Shown in pieces: positions 18,173 through 28,221 of a stretch of 64,000 nt of DNA; within the stretch, counting starts at the first letter, position 1; each line of letters begins with the position of its first letter. Made by a program: the position numbers and the translations under genes. Source of the stretch: Bacteroidia bacterium (GTDB lineage Bacteria; Bacteroidota; Bacteroidia; Flavobacteriales; Flavobacteriaceae); NCBI GenBank assembly GCA_030425285.1, contig JAUIAY010000002.1, forward strand, positions 1 through 64,000, given 5' to 3'. The notes beneath the pieces were generated by a model. That model had not been told where the DNA came from and searched no databases. It worked only from the letters and a program-made list of their open reading frames with translations.

Positions 18173-19456
18173 ATGAAAACACTTATAAACCCTAAAAGAG
18201 AAAATTGGTCTGACATATTACAAAGACCAACTCAAACAGTTGAAAACATTGAAAATACTGTAAATCAAATTTTTATTGATGTTAAGCGAAATGGTGACAA
18301 AGCTATATCAAAATATACAGCGCTATTTGACGGTGTTAAACTAACTAATAGTGTGGTTACTACAGATGAAATTAATGCAGCTTGCAGTCAAATTTCAAAC
18401 GAACTAAAGTTAGCCATTTCAACAGCAAAACAGAATATTGAAAGCTTTCACGCTGCTCAAAAAACAAGTAAAATTCAAATAGAAACAACACCAAGTGTTA
18501 GTTGTTGGCAAGAAAAACGCCCAATTCAAAAAGTTGGTTTGTACATTCCAGGTGGAACAGCACCTTTGTTTTCAACCGTATTAATGCTTGCTATTCCTGC
18601 CCAAATTGCGGGTTGTAAAGACATTGTTTTATGTTCGCCTCCAAATAAAGAAGGCCAGATTGCTAACGAAATATTATATGCAGCACAACTTTGTGGAGTC
18701 ACAAAAATTATAAAGGTTGGTGGTATTCAAGCCATAGCTGGTTTAACCTTTGGTACAGAAACCATTCCTAAAGTATATAAAATTTTCGGTCCTGGAAACC
18801 AGTTTGTAACTGTTGCAAAACAGCTAGCAACCAAATTTAATGTCGCTATTGATATGCCTGCTGGACCAAGCGAACTTTTAGTTTTTGCGGATGATTCTGC
18901 CAATGCAAGTTATGTAGCTTCTGATTTATTAAGCCAAGCTGAGCATGGTACAGATAGCCAAGTTGTTTTAGTTTCTACATCAAAAACGCTTATTACAAAC
19001 GTTGAAACCGAAATAGAAAAGCAAATACGTGAATTACCAAGACTAGACATAGCCAAGCAAGCCATTGCTAACTCAAAATTAATTTATGTCGAATCAGATG
19101 TTGTTGCGCTTGATTTAATTAATGATTATGCTCCTGAACATTTTATTATTTGTTCTAAAAATGAAACGTACTTTATTGATGGTATTCAAAATGCAGGTTC
19201 TGTTTTTATAGGGAATTACACACCAGAAAGCGCGGGCGATTATGCTTCAGGAACCAATCACACATTACCTACAAACGGCTTTAGTAAAGCCTATTCAGGT
19301 GTCAATTTAGATAGTTTTACAAAGAGTATTACTTTTCAAAAAATAACCTCTGAAGGCTTGAAAAATATAGGAAACACTATTGAGCTTATGGCCGAAGCAG
19401 AAGGACTTCAGGCACACAAAAATGCTGTATCAATTAGATTAAAAGACTTGAAATAA
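18173..19456 (+). CDS. hisD: Histidinol dehydrogenase
   Basis: 427 residues; oxidises histidinol to histidine in two NAD-dependent steps with zinc. Motifs: KVGLYIPGGTAPL, the PGNQFV segment, AEHGTDSQ with a zinc histidine, and the YAPEHFII segment with the catalytic Glu-His pair, then a GTNHTLPT stretch. One base separates it from hisG and one from hisC, showing a tight operon. Confidence 0.96.
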   Translation: MKTLINPKRENWSDILQRPTQTVENIENTVNQIFIDVKRNGDKAISKYTALFDGVKLTNSVVTTDEINAACSQISNELKLAISTAKQNIESFHAAQKTSKIQIETTPSVSCWQEKRPIQKVGLYIPGGTAPLFSTVLMLAIPAQIAGCKDIVLCSPPNKEGQIANEILYAAQLCGVTKIIKVGGIQAIAGLTFGTETIPKVYKIFGPGNQFVTVAKQLATKFNVAIDMPAGPSELLVFADDSANASYVASDLLSQAEHGTDSQVVLVSTSKTLITNVETEIEKQIRELPRLDIAKQAIANSKLIYVESDVVALDLINDYAPEHFIICSKNETYFIDGIQNAGSVFIGNYTPESAGDYASGTNHTLPTNGFSKAYSGVNLDSFTKSITFQKITSEGLKNIGNTIELMAEAEGLQAHKNAVSIRLKDLK

Positions 19457-19457
19457 T

Positions 19458-20510
19458 ATGAATGCACTTTTTGATATAAACAAGTTGGTAAGATCTAATA
19501 TTAAAACCATTAAGCCATATGCTTCAGCTAGAGATGAATACAAGGATTTACGTTCTGATATGATGTTTCTAGATGCCAATGAAAACCCATTTGATAATGG
19601 TGTAAATAGATATCCAGATCCGCAACAAACGGCTTTAAAACAGAGTTTGGCAGACATAAAGAAAATACCACAGTCGCAAATTCTGTTAGGAAATGGAAGC
19701 GATGAAGTGTTAGATTTAATTTTTAGAGCATTTTGTGAACCCAATTGTGATAAAATTATCACATTGCCACCAACGTACGGAATGTATAGTGTTTTAGCAG
19801 ACATTAATGCTGTTGAAAATATAGAAGTGCCGCTAAACTCACTTGATTTTCAACCAAAAGTCGATGATGTTTTACGAGCATCAAATGAGCAAACCAAACT
19901 ATTGTTTTTATGTTCACCAAACAATCCGACTGCTAATAGTTTTGAATCTTCTAAAATTGAAAAACTATTAAGTAATTTCAGAGGCATTGTTGTGATTGAT
20001 GAAGCATATATTGATTTTTCTAAAAATGAAAGTTGGTTGAATAGAATAAATGAATTTCCAAATTTAATAGTAACACAAACACTCTCAAAAGCTTACGGTT
20101 TAGCTGGAATTAGGCTTGGTGTATGCTATGCTTCAGTTGAGATTATTTCGGTTTTAAATAAAATTAAGCCACCTTATAATGTTAATGAACTAACACAAAA
20201 GCGCGCTTTAAAACAACTTAATGATTTAAACGAAGTTAATGAACAAATTCAAACGTTATTAAAATCAAGAAAGTGCATAATAGAAGCATTAAAATCGATT
20301 AGTTTTATTAATAAAATCTATACATCTGATGCTAATTTCATCTTAATCAAGGTAGATAATGCAACAGCACGTTATAATCAGTTAATAAAAACAGGAACTG
20401 TTGTTCGTAACAGAACAAATCAATTAGGATGTGAAAACTGCTTACGAATTACAGTTGGCACAAATGAAGAAAACAACAAGCTTATACAAGCACTAAAATC
20501 CATAGCATGA
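19458..20510 (+). CDS. hisC: Histidinol-phosphate aminotransferase
   Basis: 350 residues, PLP fold type I. Nucleophile K214 in [10 protein letters not shown], substrate/PLP motifs [26 protein letters not shown] and [10 protein letters not shown], and the C-terminal RITVGT arginine. Converts imidazole-acetol phosphate to histidinol phosphate using glutamate. The stop overlaps the hisB ATG by four bases. Confidence 0.95.
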   Translation: MNALFDINKLVRSNIKTIKPYASARDEYKDLRSDMMFLDANENPFDNGVNRYPDPQQTALKQSLADIKKIPQSQILLGNGSDEVLDLIFRAFCEPNCDKIITLPPTYGMYSVLADINAVENIEVPLNSLDFQPKVDDVLRASNEQTKLLFLCSPNNPTANSFESSKIEKLLSNFRGIVVIDEAYIDFSKNESWLNRINEFPNLIVTQTLSKAYGLAGIRLGVCYASVEIISVLNKIKPPYNVNELTQKRALKQLNDLNEVNEQIQTLLKSRKCIIEALKSISFINKIYTSDANFILIKVDNATARYNQLIKTGTVVRNRTNQLGCENCLRITVGTNEENNKLIQALKSIA

Positions 20511-21643
20511 GCAAAAAAGTATTATTTATAGACCGCGATGGTACACTTATAAAAGAATCTGCTGATGAGCAAATAGATGCATTTAGCAAACTTATTTTTT
20601 ACCCTAAAGTGTTTCAGTTTTTAAGCAAAATCGCCAAAGAATTAGATTATGAAATCGTCATGATTACTAATCAAGATGGTTTAGGAACTGCTGTTTTTCC
20701 TGAAGAAACTTTTTGGCCTGTTCATAATTTCATCATTGAAACATTTAAAAACGAAGGCATAACGTTTGATGAGCAGTTTATTGATAAAACGTTTGCTAAA
20801 GATAATGCACCAACAAGAAAGCCAAATACAGGTTTGCTGACCAAGTATTTCTCTAAAGATTATGATTTAGAAAACTCTTTTGTTATAGGCGATCGCTTAA
20901 CTGATGTAGAATTAGCTAAAAATTTAGGAGCAAAAGGTATTTACATAAATGATAATACGTTTTTAGGAACAGATGAAGTTACTGTAAATCAAAACGATTT
21001 AAATAGTTTCATTGCGTTAGAAACTAACGATTGGGAAAAAATATACACGTTCTTAAAAGCCGAAGATAGAACCGCGAGCATAGAAAGAAACACTAATGAA
21101 ACTCAAATGAAAATTGCTCTTAATCTTGATGGTACTGGGAAAAGCAAAATAAAGACAGGTATTGTGTTTTTTGACCATATGCTAGATCAAATAGCACGTC
21201 ATGGTCAACTTGATTTAGATATTCATGTAAAAGGCGATTTAGAAGTTGATGAACACCACACTATAGAAGACACAGCCATAGCTTTAGGCGAGGTTTTTAA
21301 TAAGGCATTAGCAAATAAATTAGGTATAGAACGTTATGGGTTTTGCTTACCAATGGATGACTGCTATGCTCAAGCAGCTATTGATTTTGGCGGAAGAAAT
21401 TGGCTTGTTTGGGAAGCTGATTTTAAACGTGAAATGATAGGGAAGATGCCTACAGAAATGTTTTATCACTTTTTTAAATCATTTACTGATGGTGCCAAAT
21501 GCAACTTAAACATTAAAGCAGAAGGAACCAATGAGCATCACAAAATTGAAGCAATATTTAAGGCTTTTGCAAAAGCAATTAAAATGGCTATAAAACGTGA
21601 TGTTGAGAAAATGATTTTACCATCAACAAAAGGAATGCTTTAA
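20507..21643 (+). CDS. hisB: Bifunctional histidinol-phosphatase / IGP dehydratase
   Basis: 378 residues, two domains. Residues 1-165: HAD phosphatase with D9 and D11 in FIDRDGT and the [12 protein letters not shown] motif, removing phosphate from histidinol phosphate. Residues ~180-378: imidazoleglycerol-phosphate dehydratase with [26 protein letters not shown] and a second [12 protein letters not shown] metal motif. This fusion is the enterobacterial-type HisB also found in Bacteroidota. Translation is coupled to hisC through an ATGA overlap. Confidence 0.96.
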   Translation: MSKKVLFIDRDGTLIKESADEQIDAFSKLIFYPKVFQFLSKIAKELDYEIVMITNQDGLGTAVFPEETFWPVHNFIIETFKNEGITFDEQFIDKTFAKDNAPTRKPNTGLLTKYFSKDYDLENSFVIGDRLTDVELAKNLGAKGIYINDNTFLGTDEVTVNQNDLNSFIALETNDWEKIYTFLKAEDRTASIERNTNETQMKIALNLDGTGKSKIKTGIVFFDHMLDQIARHGQLDLDIHVKGDLEVDEHHTIEDTAIALGEVFNKALANKLGIERYGFCLPMDDCYAQAAIDFGGRNWLVWEADFKREMIGKMPTEMFYHFFKSFTDGAKCNLNIKAEGTNEHHKIEAIFKAFAKAIKMAIKRDVEKMILPSTKGML

Positions 21644-21654
21644 AAACAATTTTT

Positions 21655-22236
21655 ATGAAAGTAGTAATAATAGATTATGGAGCAGGAAACATAAAGAGTG
21701 TACAGTTTGCTTTCAAGCGTATTGGTTTAGATGCTGCGTTATCAAAAGACTCTGAAACTATACAGCAAGCAGATAAGCTTGTTTTTCCTGGAGTTGGTGA
21801 AGCTAGCAGTGCCATGAAAAAATTAAAAGAATCTCAACTTGATTTGATAATCCCCAAGTTAAAACAACCTGTATTAGGTATTTGTTTAGGTATGCAACTT
21901 ATGTGCAACGAAACAGAAGAAGGCAACACTATAGGTTTAGGGATTTTTGATGTATCTGTAAAAAAGTTTTCAAATCAACTTAAAGTTCCTCAAATGGGTT
22001 GGAATAACGTGTTTGATTTAAAATCAGAATTGTTCTCAAACTTAAATGATCAAGAATATATGTATTTAGTGCATAGCTACTATGTGGAGCAATGTGAATA
22101 TGAAATTGCAAGCACCAATTATGGCGTCAACTATGCATCAGCATTACAAAAAGATAATTTTTATGGTGTACAATTCCATCCAGAAAAGAGTAGTGTGGCA
22201 GGAGAGAAAATATTAAAAAACTTTATTGAATTATAA
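21655..22236 (+). CDS. hisH: IGP synthase glutaminase subunit
   Basis: 193 residues, class I glutamine amidotransferase. N-terminal IIDYGAGN, nucleophile C77 in GICLGMQL, and the HPEKSS catalytic histidine-glutamate near residue 178. Supplies ammonia to HisF through the HisHF tunnel. Eleven bases after hisB and two before hisA. Confidence 0.95.
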   Translation: MKVVIIDYGAGNIKSVQFAFKRIGLDAALSKDSETIQQADKLVFPGVGEASSAMKKLKESQLDLIIPKLKQPVLGICLGMQLMCNETEEGNTIGLGIFDVSVKKFSNQLKVPQMGWNNVFDLKSELFSNLNDQEYMYLVHSYYVEQCEYEIASTNYGVNYASALQKDNFYGVQFHPEKSSVAGEKILKNFIEL

Positions 22237-22238
22237 TT

Positions 22239-22970
22239 ATGAGAATTATTCCAGCAATAGATATTATAGATAGCAAATGTGTGCGATTGACAAAAGGTGA
22301 TTACAGCACAAAAAAAATATACAATGAAAACCCTATTGAGGTTGCTAAACAGTTTGAAGGAGCTGGCATTGAGTATTTGCATTTGGTAGATTTAGACGGA
22401 GCTAAAGCAAAGCATATAGTAAACTACAGGGTGTTAGAGCAAATAGCCTCTAAAACAAGTTTAAAAATTGATTTTGGCGGTGGTTTGAAGTCTAACGAAG
22501 ATTTACACATAGCATTTAATTCTGGAGCCAAACAAGTAACAGGAGGAAGTATTGCGGTAACTAATACAGAATTGTTTGAGGGTTGGCTAGAAAAATATGG
22601 CAGTTCAAGAATTATTTTGGGTGCAGACTGTAAAAATTACAAGGTTGCAGTTAACGGTTGGCAAAAGAGTAGCCAATTAGAAGTTCTTCCATTTATTAAA
22701 GATTATCAAAAAAAGGGTATACGCTATGTAATTTGTACTGACATATCTAAAGACGGCATGTTACAAGGACCTTCATATGATTTATATAATGATATTATAC
22801 AGAACTGCTCTAATAGTAATGGTCAGTCTGTGAAGTTAATTGCATCAGGTGGTGTAACAACTTTAGATGATTTGAATAGGTTAGAAAGTTTAGGTTGCGA
22901 GGCAGTTATAATCGGAAAGGCTATATATGAAGGTCATATTCAGCTAAGGGATTTAGAAAAACAATATTAA
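22239..22970 (+). CDS. hisA: ProFAR isomerase
   Basis: 243 residues, (beta/alpha)8 barrel. Catalytic D8 in [16 protein letters not shown], the FGGGLKS phosphate loop and the [10 protein letters not shown] segment with the second aspartate. Isomerises ProFAR to PRFAR. Two bases either side of its neighbours. Confidence 0.95.
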   Translation: MRIIPAIDIIDSKCVRLTKGDYSTKKIYNENPIEVAKQFEGAGIEYLHLVDLDGAKAKHIVNYRVLEQIASKTSLKIDFGGGLKSNEDLHIAFNSGAKQVTGGSIAVTNTELFEGWLEKYGSSRIILGADCKNYKVAVNGWQKSSQLEVLPFIKDYQKKGIRYVICTDISKDGMLQGPSYDLYNDIIQNCSNSNGQSVKLIASGGVTTLDDLNRLESLGCEAVIIGKAIYEGHIQLRDLEKQY

Positions 22971-22972
22971 CC

Positions 22973-23728
22973 ATGCTTACAAAGAGAATTATACCATGTT
23001 TAGATATAAAAAATGGTCGTACAGTAAAAGGTGTGAATTTTGTTAATTTACGCGATGCTGGAGATCCTGTGGTTTTGGCAAAACAATATGCTCTTAATGG
23101 TGCTGATGAATTGGTCTTTTTAGACATATCTGCTACGCAAGAAGCCAGAAAAACTACAAGAGATATGGTTTTAAAAATAGCAGAACAAGTCAATATACCA
23201 TTTACAGTTGGTGGTGGTATTTCTTCAGTAGAAGATGTTGATATATTGCTTAAAAATGGTGCAGATAAAATATCAGTAAATTCTTCAGCAATAAAACGTC
23301 CAGAGTTAATAAACGAATTGGCAAATAAATTCGGAAGCCAATGTGTTGTCGTGGCTATTGATGCAAAGCAAATTGATGGTAAATGGAAAGTGCATTTAGC
23401 AGGAGGAATCATTCCTACAAATCTCGATTTATTTGTTTGGGCAAAAGAAGTAGAACAACGAGGCGCAGGAGAGATTTTATTTACCTCAATGGACCATGAT
23501 GGCACAAAAAACGGATTTGCCAATGAAGCGCTTTCAGCGTTGTCACAAGAATTATGCATTCCAATAATTGCTTCTGGTGGCGCCGGCTCTAAACAGCACT
23601 TTGTAGATGCGTTTAAAAAAGGTAAGGCAGACGCTGCTTTAGCTGCTAGTGTATTTCATTTTGGAGATATTCCAATTATAGATTTAAAGCAAGAATTAAA
23701 AAACAATAATATAGAAGTTAGATTGTAA
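22973..23728 (+). CDS. hisF: IGP synthase cyclase subunit
   Basis: 251 residues, (beta/alpha)8 barrel. D11 in [32 protein letters not shown] (second catalytic aspartate near residue 130) and [11 protein letters not shown]. Forms imidazole-glycerol phosphate with HisH. Its stop shares one base with the hisI start (TAATG). Confidence 0.96.
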   Translation: MLTKRIIPCLDIKNGRTVKGVNFVNLRDAGDPVVLAKQYALNGADELVFLDISATQEARKTTRDMVLKIAEQVNIPFTVGGGISSVEDVDILLKNGADKISVNSSAIKRPELINELANKFGSQCVVVAIDAKQIDGKWKVHLAGGIIPTNLDLFVWAKEVEQRGAGEILFTSMDHDGTKNGFANEALSALSQELCIPIIASGGAGSKQHFVDAFKKGKADAALAASVFHFGDIPIIDLKQELKNNNIEVRL

Positions 23729-24324
23729 TGACTATTAATTTTGATAAAAATAAAGACGGACTTGTTCCAGCCATTATACAAGATGTTGAAACAAAAACAG
23801 TATTAATGTTAGGTTACATGAATGATGAAGCCTATAAAAAAACACTAAAAACTGGATTGGTAACATTTTATAGTAGAACAAAACAACGATTATGGACAAA
23901 AGGAGAAGAAAGTGGTAATGTGTTACAATTAGAAAACATTAAAATAGATTGTGATAATGACACCTTATTGGTTCAAGTAAAACCATCTGGACCAACATGT
24001 CATACAGGAAGCGATACCTGTTGGAATGAAGAAAACACATCATCATTTGGTTTTATTTCAAAGTTAGAAGCAACTATAAAAGACCGAAAGGAAAATTTTA
24101 AATCTAATGAATCTTATGTAGCTTCATTATTTGAAAAAGGTATTAATAAAATTGCTCAAAAAGTAGGAGAGGAAGCCGTAGAAGTTGTTATTGAAGCAAA
24201 AGACACTAATGATGCATTGTTTTTAAGCGAAAGCGCAGACTTACTATTTCACTATTTGATTTTGCTACAAGCAAAAGGTTTTTCTTTGTCAGATGTGATA
24301 AAAGAGTTAAAAAAAAGGCATTAG
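23728..24324 (+). CDS. hisI: Fused PR-AMP cyclohydrolase / PR-ATP pyrophosphatase
   Basis: 198 residues covering two steps. HisI domain 1 to ~110: DGLVPAIIQD, MLGYMN, and the SGPTCHTGSDTC zinc cysteines. HisE domain ~115-198: a helical pyrophosphatase with KVGEEAVEVVIEAK and the SADLLFHYLILL helix. Last his gene; the terminator stem includes the stop codon. Confidence 0.96.
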   Translation: MTINFDKNKDGLVPAIIQDVETKTVLMLGYMNDEAYKKTLKTGLVTFYSRTKQRLWTKGEESGNVLQLENIKIDCDNDTLLVQVKPSGPTCHTGSDTCWNEENTSSFGFISKLEATIKDRKENFKSNESYVASLFEKGINKIAQKVGEEAVEVVIEAKDTNDALFLSESADLLFHYLILLQAKGFSLSDVIKELKKRH

Positions 24325-24342
24325 ATTTCTAATGCCTTTTTT
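24311..24342 (+). terminator. Terminator of the his operon
   Basis: AAAAAAGGCATTAG pairs perfectly with CTAATGCCTTTTTT around an ATTT loop. The 5' arm contains the hisI stop codon. The A/T symmetry could also terminate the convergent gene on the minus strand. Confidence 0.92.
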
Positions 24343-24361
24343 GTTTAGATTTTTAAAATTT

Positions 24362-24796
24362 CTACGATATCCATCCTTTGGATATTGACTTATTTGAAAA
24401 TAAAATTAGATAAACACTGATTACTAATACCATAATAGGCATAATCATGCCACCTGGTCCATAAACATCCATTGCACCACTAATAAAGAGGTTGTAAATC
24501 ATTTGAACTATTACACCAATCAATGATAGTAATAATAATGATTTGGCCCATTTTTTTCGCATTAATAAGGCAATACATCCTAATGCACCGGCAAAGACTC
24601 CGATAGCAAAGGCAGCAGTTGCCCACGCTGGAACGTTTTCATAAAGTGCTTGTTCAGCTTCTGGTAAAGCAGCTAGGTCAGCTTCAGTCATATAGGCTTG
24701 GCCCAAATAGGCCATAACACCCATTAAATTCCAAATAAGTGCAACAACACTTACAATCCAAAACCACATAGGTGGCTTGATAGATGAATTTGTCAT
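24362..24796 (-). CDS. Unknown four-helix membrane protein
   Basis: 144 residues with hydrophobic segments at about 11-31, 60-78, 86-106 and 114-132. N-terminus KPPMWFWIVSVVALIWNLMG followed by an acidic loop (LAALPEAEQALYENVPAW). This family is frequent in Bacteroidota and is sometimes annotated as a sugar transporter without support; length is far too short for a typical one. Function unknown. Convergent with the his operon. Confidence 0.75.
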   Translation of the reverse strand: MTNSSIKPPMWFWIVSVVALIWNLMGVMAYLGQAYMTEADLAALPEAEQALYENVPAWATAAFAIGVFAGALGCIALLMRKKWAKSLLLLSLIGVIVQMIYNLFISGAMDVYGPGGMIMPIMVLVISVYLILFSNKSISKGWIS

Positions 24797-24892
24797 AATG
24801 ATTTAATTTAGTTAGTTAATATATAACAAGGTATAAAAAATTTGTGAGATGTTTAAAATACAGTAATTTCGAAGCTTGAAAACAATTATATA

Positions 24893-25678
24893 GTGTTCGG
24901 AAAACAACGATATTATTATCTAGTTAAATGTCAGTATTTGGGCTATAGATTTCATGGCTGGCAAAAACAGCCCAATCTAAAGACCTTACACCTAATGATT
25001 GATAAAACCCTTCGATATATATTGGAGGGGAAAGAATTCAAAACCCTAACAGCAGGAAGAACCGATGCCATGGTTTCTGCAAATGAAGCAGCCTTCGAAC
25101 TTTTTCTTTATCATCAAATTGAAGATGTTGATGCGTTTCTGGAGCTTTTCAACTACAATTTACCACAGGATATCAGAGCCCTGAGCATTGAGGATGTTCC
25201 TAAAGAATTCAATATCATTCAAGGTTCTAAAGTTAAGGAGTATATTTATGTTTTCGCTTTTGGAGGTAAGTTCCATCCATTTTGTGCACCATTAATGACT
25301 ACAATTCTAGATGATTTGGATATACAGTTAATGCAAAAAGGAGCCAAACTGTTTGAAGGTAAGCATTACTTCAAATCCTATTGTTATAAGCCTACAGACA
25401 AAGGCATTTATGATAGAGAGATCGATGTTTGTGAAATTGTTGAAAACACGTTGCTTACAGCAAATTTTTTTCCTGATCAATCATATGTTCTACGCGTTAA
25501 GGGCAAAGGCTTTATGCGCAATCAAATCAGATTGATGATGGGTGCCTTAATTAAACTTGGGAAAGGTGAACTATCGCTTGAAGATATAGAGGATAGTTTG
25601 TTGCCAAATAATAATATTACCATAGATTATATTGCTCCAGCATCAGGATTAATACTGAACAAGACTGAATTTTTATAG
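24893..25678 (+). CDS. truA: TruA-family tRNA pseudouridine synthase, GTG start
   Basis: 261 residues. Catalytic D58 in TAGRTDAMVSA, with the GYRFHGWQKQP N-terminal motif, a YIYVFAFGG strand, and RVKGKGFMRNQIRLMMGAL. TruA modifies U38-40 in tRNA anticodon arms. The usual GRTDAGVHA motif is changed to GRTDAMVSA and the protein is divergent, so it may be a TruA paralogue with another site. Start is GTG at 24893; no earlier in-frame ATG is seen. Confidence 0.85.
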   Translation: MFGKQRYYYLVKCQYLGYRFHGWQKQPNLKTLHLMIDKTLRYILEGKEFKTLTAGRTDAMVSANEAAFELFLYHQIEDVDAFLELFNYNLPQDIRALSIEDVPKEFNIIQGSKVKEYIYVFAFGGKFHPFCAPLMTTILDDLDIQLMQKGAKLFEGKHYFKSYCYKPTDKGIYDREIDVCEIVENTLLTANFFPDQSYVLRVKGKGFMRNQIRLMMGALIKLGKGELSLEDIEDSLLPNNNITIDYIAPASGLILNKTEFL

Positions 25679-25728
25679 GAATTCACAAACGTTTTTTTGT
25701 TAAATTCCATTAAGAAATAGCTTTATCG

Positions 25729-25749
25729 TTTAACATAATTTATGTTAAA
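25729..25749. promoter_or_regulatory. 21-bp palindrome upstream of dps
   Basis: TTTAACATAA-T-TTATGTTAAA is a perfect 10-bp inverted repeat with one central base, 100 bases upstream of dps and 51 bases after the truA stop. Further GTTAAA half-sites lie on each side (about 25699 and 25768). The geometry fits an operator for a dimeric repressor or peroxide regulator. There is no T run after it, so terminator function is less likely. Regulator not identified. Confidence 0.5.
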
Positions 25750-25848
25750 TAAAACTTAATACCGTTAAAGCCTGTTAAACTACTTGACTTTCCACATCCA
25801 GCCCATAGTTTATAACCGTAATTAATTATAAATCAACAAAAAACAATT

Positions 25849-26352
25849 ATGAGTTATTTAAACATGAAAGATGAAAAGTTAATACCTGTGGTGGTGGAAT
25901 TAAATACTCTATTAGCAGATTACCACATTTATTACCAAAAACTACGTAGTAATCACTGGAACATTTTAGGTCAGAATTTCTTTGATCTCCACAACAAGTT
26001 TGAAGAAATGTATAATGATGCTAAAATTAAAATTGATGAAATAGCAGAACGTATTCTGACCTTGCGATTTCACCCGATGAGTACATTCAAGGATTATTTT
26101 AAAGTATCGGCCATTACCGAAAAAGATGATCTAAATACCGATGTAGAAATGGTGAAAGAAACGCTCAATGACCACAAAATTCTTTTAAAGCAAATGAATA
26201 AGGTCATTGAAAAAGCTGAAACCATTTCAGATGAAGGAACAATTGATTTAATTGGTGCCTACATAAGAGAACTGGAAAAAACAAGCTGGATGCTTCATGC
26301 TTGGAGTAAAGACACAAAAGACTCCTTCAAAAAAACACCAATTGAAGTGTAA
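25849..26352 (+). CDS. dps: Dps ferritin-like DNA-protection protein
   Basis: 167 residues. The ferroxidase residues line up with the Dps pattern at exact spacing: H36 (NHWN), H48 (DLHN), D63 and E67 (KIDEIAERI), found at subunit interfaces in the dodecamer. It oxidises Fe(II) with peroxide and stores iron, protecting DNA in stationary phase. It heads a run of small stress or envelope genes on the same strand. The palindrome at 25729 may be its operator. Confidence 0.94.
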   Translation: MSYLNMKDEKLIPVVVELNTLLADYHIYYQKLRSNHWNILGQNFFDLHNKFEEMYNDAKIKIDEIAERILTLRFHPMSTFKDYFKVSAITEKDDLNTDVEMVKETLNDHKILLKQMNKVIEKAETISDEGTIDLIGAYIRELEKTSWMLHAWSKDTKDSFKKTPIEV

Positions 26353-26452
26353 AAGACTAAAAAATTGCTATAAAAAAGAAGAAGCAAACATCTCTAAAAG
26401 CTAGAGAGGATTATTCTTAATAATCTGTTTTAAAAACTTTAAAACTAAAATT

Positions 26453-26617
26453 ATGTTACGTTGGACAATCACATTTGTAATTATTGCAATTATTGCAGGA
26501 ATATTAGGTTTTGGCGGTATCGCTGGAGCTTCAGCAGGAATTGCCAAAATATGTTTCTTTATTTTCTTGGTACTATTTGTTTTATCATTATTTAAAGGTG
26601 CCTTGAGCAAGAAATAG
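26453..26617 (+). CDS. DUF1328 small membrane protein
   Basis: 54 residues: [20 protein letters not shown] then a [12 protein letters not shown] turn and a second hydrophobic helix ending LFKGALSKK. Two membrane helices and a glycine-rich link match the DUF1328/YtjA family, which is widespread and often stress-induced; function unknown. Located 100 bases after dps and 48 before a small lipoprotein gene. Confidence 0.85.
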   Translation: MLRWTITFVIIAIIAGILGFGGIAGASAGIAKICFFIFLVLFVLSLFKGALSKK

Positions 26618-26665
26618 AATGCAAAAATAAGTAACGACAATTATTAACCATTAAAAATTAAAATC

Positions 26666-26848
26666 ATGAAAAAAGTAATAATAGCCCTTGTATTTTTATT
26701 TAGCCTGTCAACAGTATTTACTGGTTGTAGAGATGAAAAAGATCCAGGTGAGAAAATTGAGGAAACTGTAGATGAAGTAGGAGATGGTGTAGAAGAAGCA
26801 GCCGATGAAGTTGAAGATGCAGTAGAAGACATCACTGATGATCACTAG
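26666..26848 (+). CDS. Small acidic lipoprotein
   Basis: 60 residues. Signal peptide with lipobox FTGC (C21), then a mature part almost entirely of E, D, V, A in heptad-like VEEAADEVEDAVED repeats. It probably forms one amphipathic anionic helix tethered to a membrane. Similar small acidic entericidin-like or stress lipoproteins accompany DUF1328 genes. Function unknown. Confidence 0.8.
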   Translation: MKKVIIALVFLFSLSTVFTGCRDEKDPGEKIEETVDEVGDGVEEAADEVEDAVEDITDDH

Positions 26849-26905
26849 AAACAGATTGATTAAAAAAAGAAATCGATTTAATTATTAACCTTTAAAACAA
26901 AAACA

Positions 26906-27463
26906 ATGAAAAATTTAATATATATAGGCATATTTCTGTTTTCTGTGAGCTTTTATGCTCAAGACAAACCAAGGAGTATGTCCGAAACAACAGAAGTTAA
27001 AACCGTAAAAATAGATAACGGAAAAGAAGTGGTAGAGAACAAAGTAAAAGTAACTACCCGAGAAGAAAAAAGCATTAAACTAGACAAGAATGATGCTGGA
27101 AAAGTGAATCAGGATATGGTGGTGGACAATGATAAAACCGTTACCAAGACTATTCAAATAGATAACGATAATGATCCATTTTATGATTCTGAAATTGAGT
27201 TAGTGACTTATTTAAGAGATAATAGAGAATATAGTTTTATTAAAAATTCAAATGGATTTTCAGTTACTGCAAAATCTTCCAAAAAGAATTTTGGTACGGC
27301 ATTTCGCTCTAATCTAAATGACAATTATTATATTTTCAATAATTCAGACTATTCAGGTGTTGGGTATTTTGATAAAAGTGGAAATTTTATAATCGAGTAT
27401 TATGATACAGATAGTAATTCGTTGATGACCACAAAATTTATGACTGTAAAAGAGTCTAAATAA
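26906..27463 (+). CDS. Secreted protein of unknown function
   Basis: 185 residues. Signal peptide MKNLIYIGIFLFSVSFYAQ with probable cleavage after YAQ. The mature N-terminal half is rich in lysine and TVK/KTI strands (residues 30-85), the C-terminal half is beta-rich with a GVGYFDKSGNFIIEYYD stretch. No domain recognised. Last gene of the dps-DUF1328-lipoprotein run; terminator follows 24 bases after the stop. Confidence 0.75.
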   Translation: MKNLIYIGIFLFSVSFYAQDKPRSMSETTEVKTVKIDNGKEVVENKVKVTTREEKSIKLDKNDAGKVNQDMVVDNDKTVTKTIQIDNDNDPFYDSEIELVTYLRDNREYSFIKNSNGFSVTAKSSKKNFGTAFRSNLNDNYYIFNNSDYSGVGYFDKSGNFIIEYYDTDSNSLMTTKFMTVKESK

Positions 27464-27486
27464 TCAGATTTTTGATTGATGAAAGA

Positions 27487-27515
27487 AAAGCTCCAATTTA
27501 TTTGGGGCTTTTTTT
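27487..27515 (+). terminator. Terminator after the dps gene run
   Basis: AAAGCTCCAA pairs with TTGGGGCTTT (one G-U), with a 5-base loop and a following T run. Confidence 0.85.
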
Positions 27516-27543
27516 ATAACTTTAACCAAATAAAACCTTAACA

Positions 27544-28221
27544 ATGAACGAAACAATACCAAGAGAAACCTTTGATTTTTTTAAACGTTTGGAAAAGAAC
27601 AATAATAGGGATTGGTTTAATGAAAATAAAAAGGAGTTCAAAGAAATAGAATCTGAAGTAAAACAAGTCTACAATCAATTACTTCAATTGCTTAATGGAC
27701 ATGACGATATTGATAAAATGAAAATGTTTCGCATCTATAGAGACGTTAGATTTTCAAAGAATAAATTGCCTTACAAGACACATTTTGGAGGTTCATTTCA
27801 CCGTAGAAAACCGGAATTGAGAGGTGGTTACTACCTACATGTCCAACCGAATAATGAATCGTTTATAGCTACAGGATTCTGGGAGCCAAACAAAGATGAT
27901 TTGTTACGTATTAGAAAGGAATTTGAAATGGACGATCAAGAAATCAGAAAAATTATTGATAATAAAAAATTTAAATCTATTTGGGGTGAATTTGTTGGAG
28001 ATGAAGTAAAAACTGCTCCCAAAGGCTTCAGTAAAGAACATAAGGCCATTGGTTTGATTAAGAAAAAGCAGTACATTTTCGTTAAAAAATATACCGACAA
28101 GGAGGTGCTTTCCAATAATTTTATTGAAGATGTCAATAAAGCGTTTAAAGCCGTAAGGCCTTACTTTGACTATATGAGTGATGTGCTGACTACCAATTTA
28201 AATGGCGAATCTATTATTTAA
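27544..28221 (+). CDS. DUF2461 family protein
   Basis: 225 residues. The family signatures are clear: FFKRLEKNNNRDWFNENK at the N-terminus, FRIYRDVRFSKNKLPYKTH, then a GGYYLHVQPN strand and the ATGFWEPN motif. Cytoplasmic, biochemical role unknown. The stop overlaps the convergent GreA-like gene by 8 bases. Confidence 0.88.
   Translation: MNETIPRETFDFFKRLEKNNNRDWFNENKKEFKEIESEVKQVYNQLLQLLNGHDDIDKMKMFRIYRDVRFSKNKLPYKTHFGGSFHRRKPELRGGYYLHVQPNNESFIATGFWEPNKDDLLRIRKEFEMDDQEIRKIIDNKKFKSIWGEFVGDEVKTAPKGFSKEHKAIGLIKKKQYIFVKKYTDKEVLSNNFIEDVNKAFKAVRPYFDYMSDVLTTNLNGESII

Noticed and set aside
24362-24796. Sugar transporter assignment
   Set aside because: 144 residues with four helices and no transporter motif do not support it.
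26409-26425. GATTATT-CTT-AATAATC hairpin after dps as a terminator
   Set aside because: Only A/T pairs with a three-base loop and one G-C, and a weak T run; it is not convincing and the genes behind it look co-oriented.
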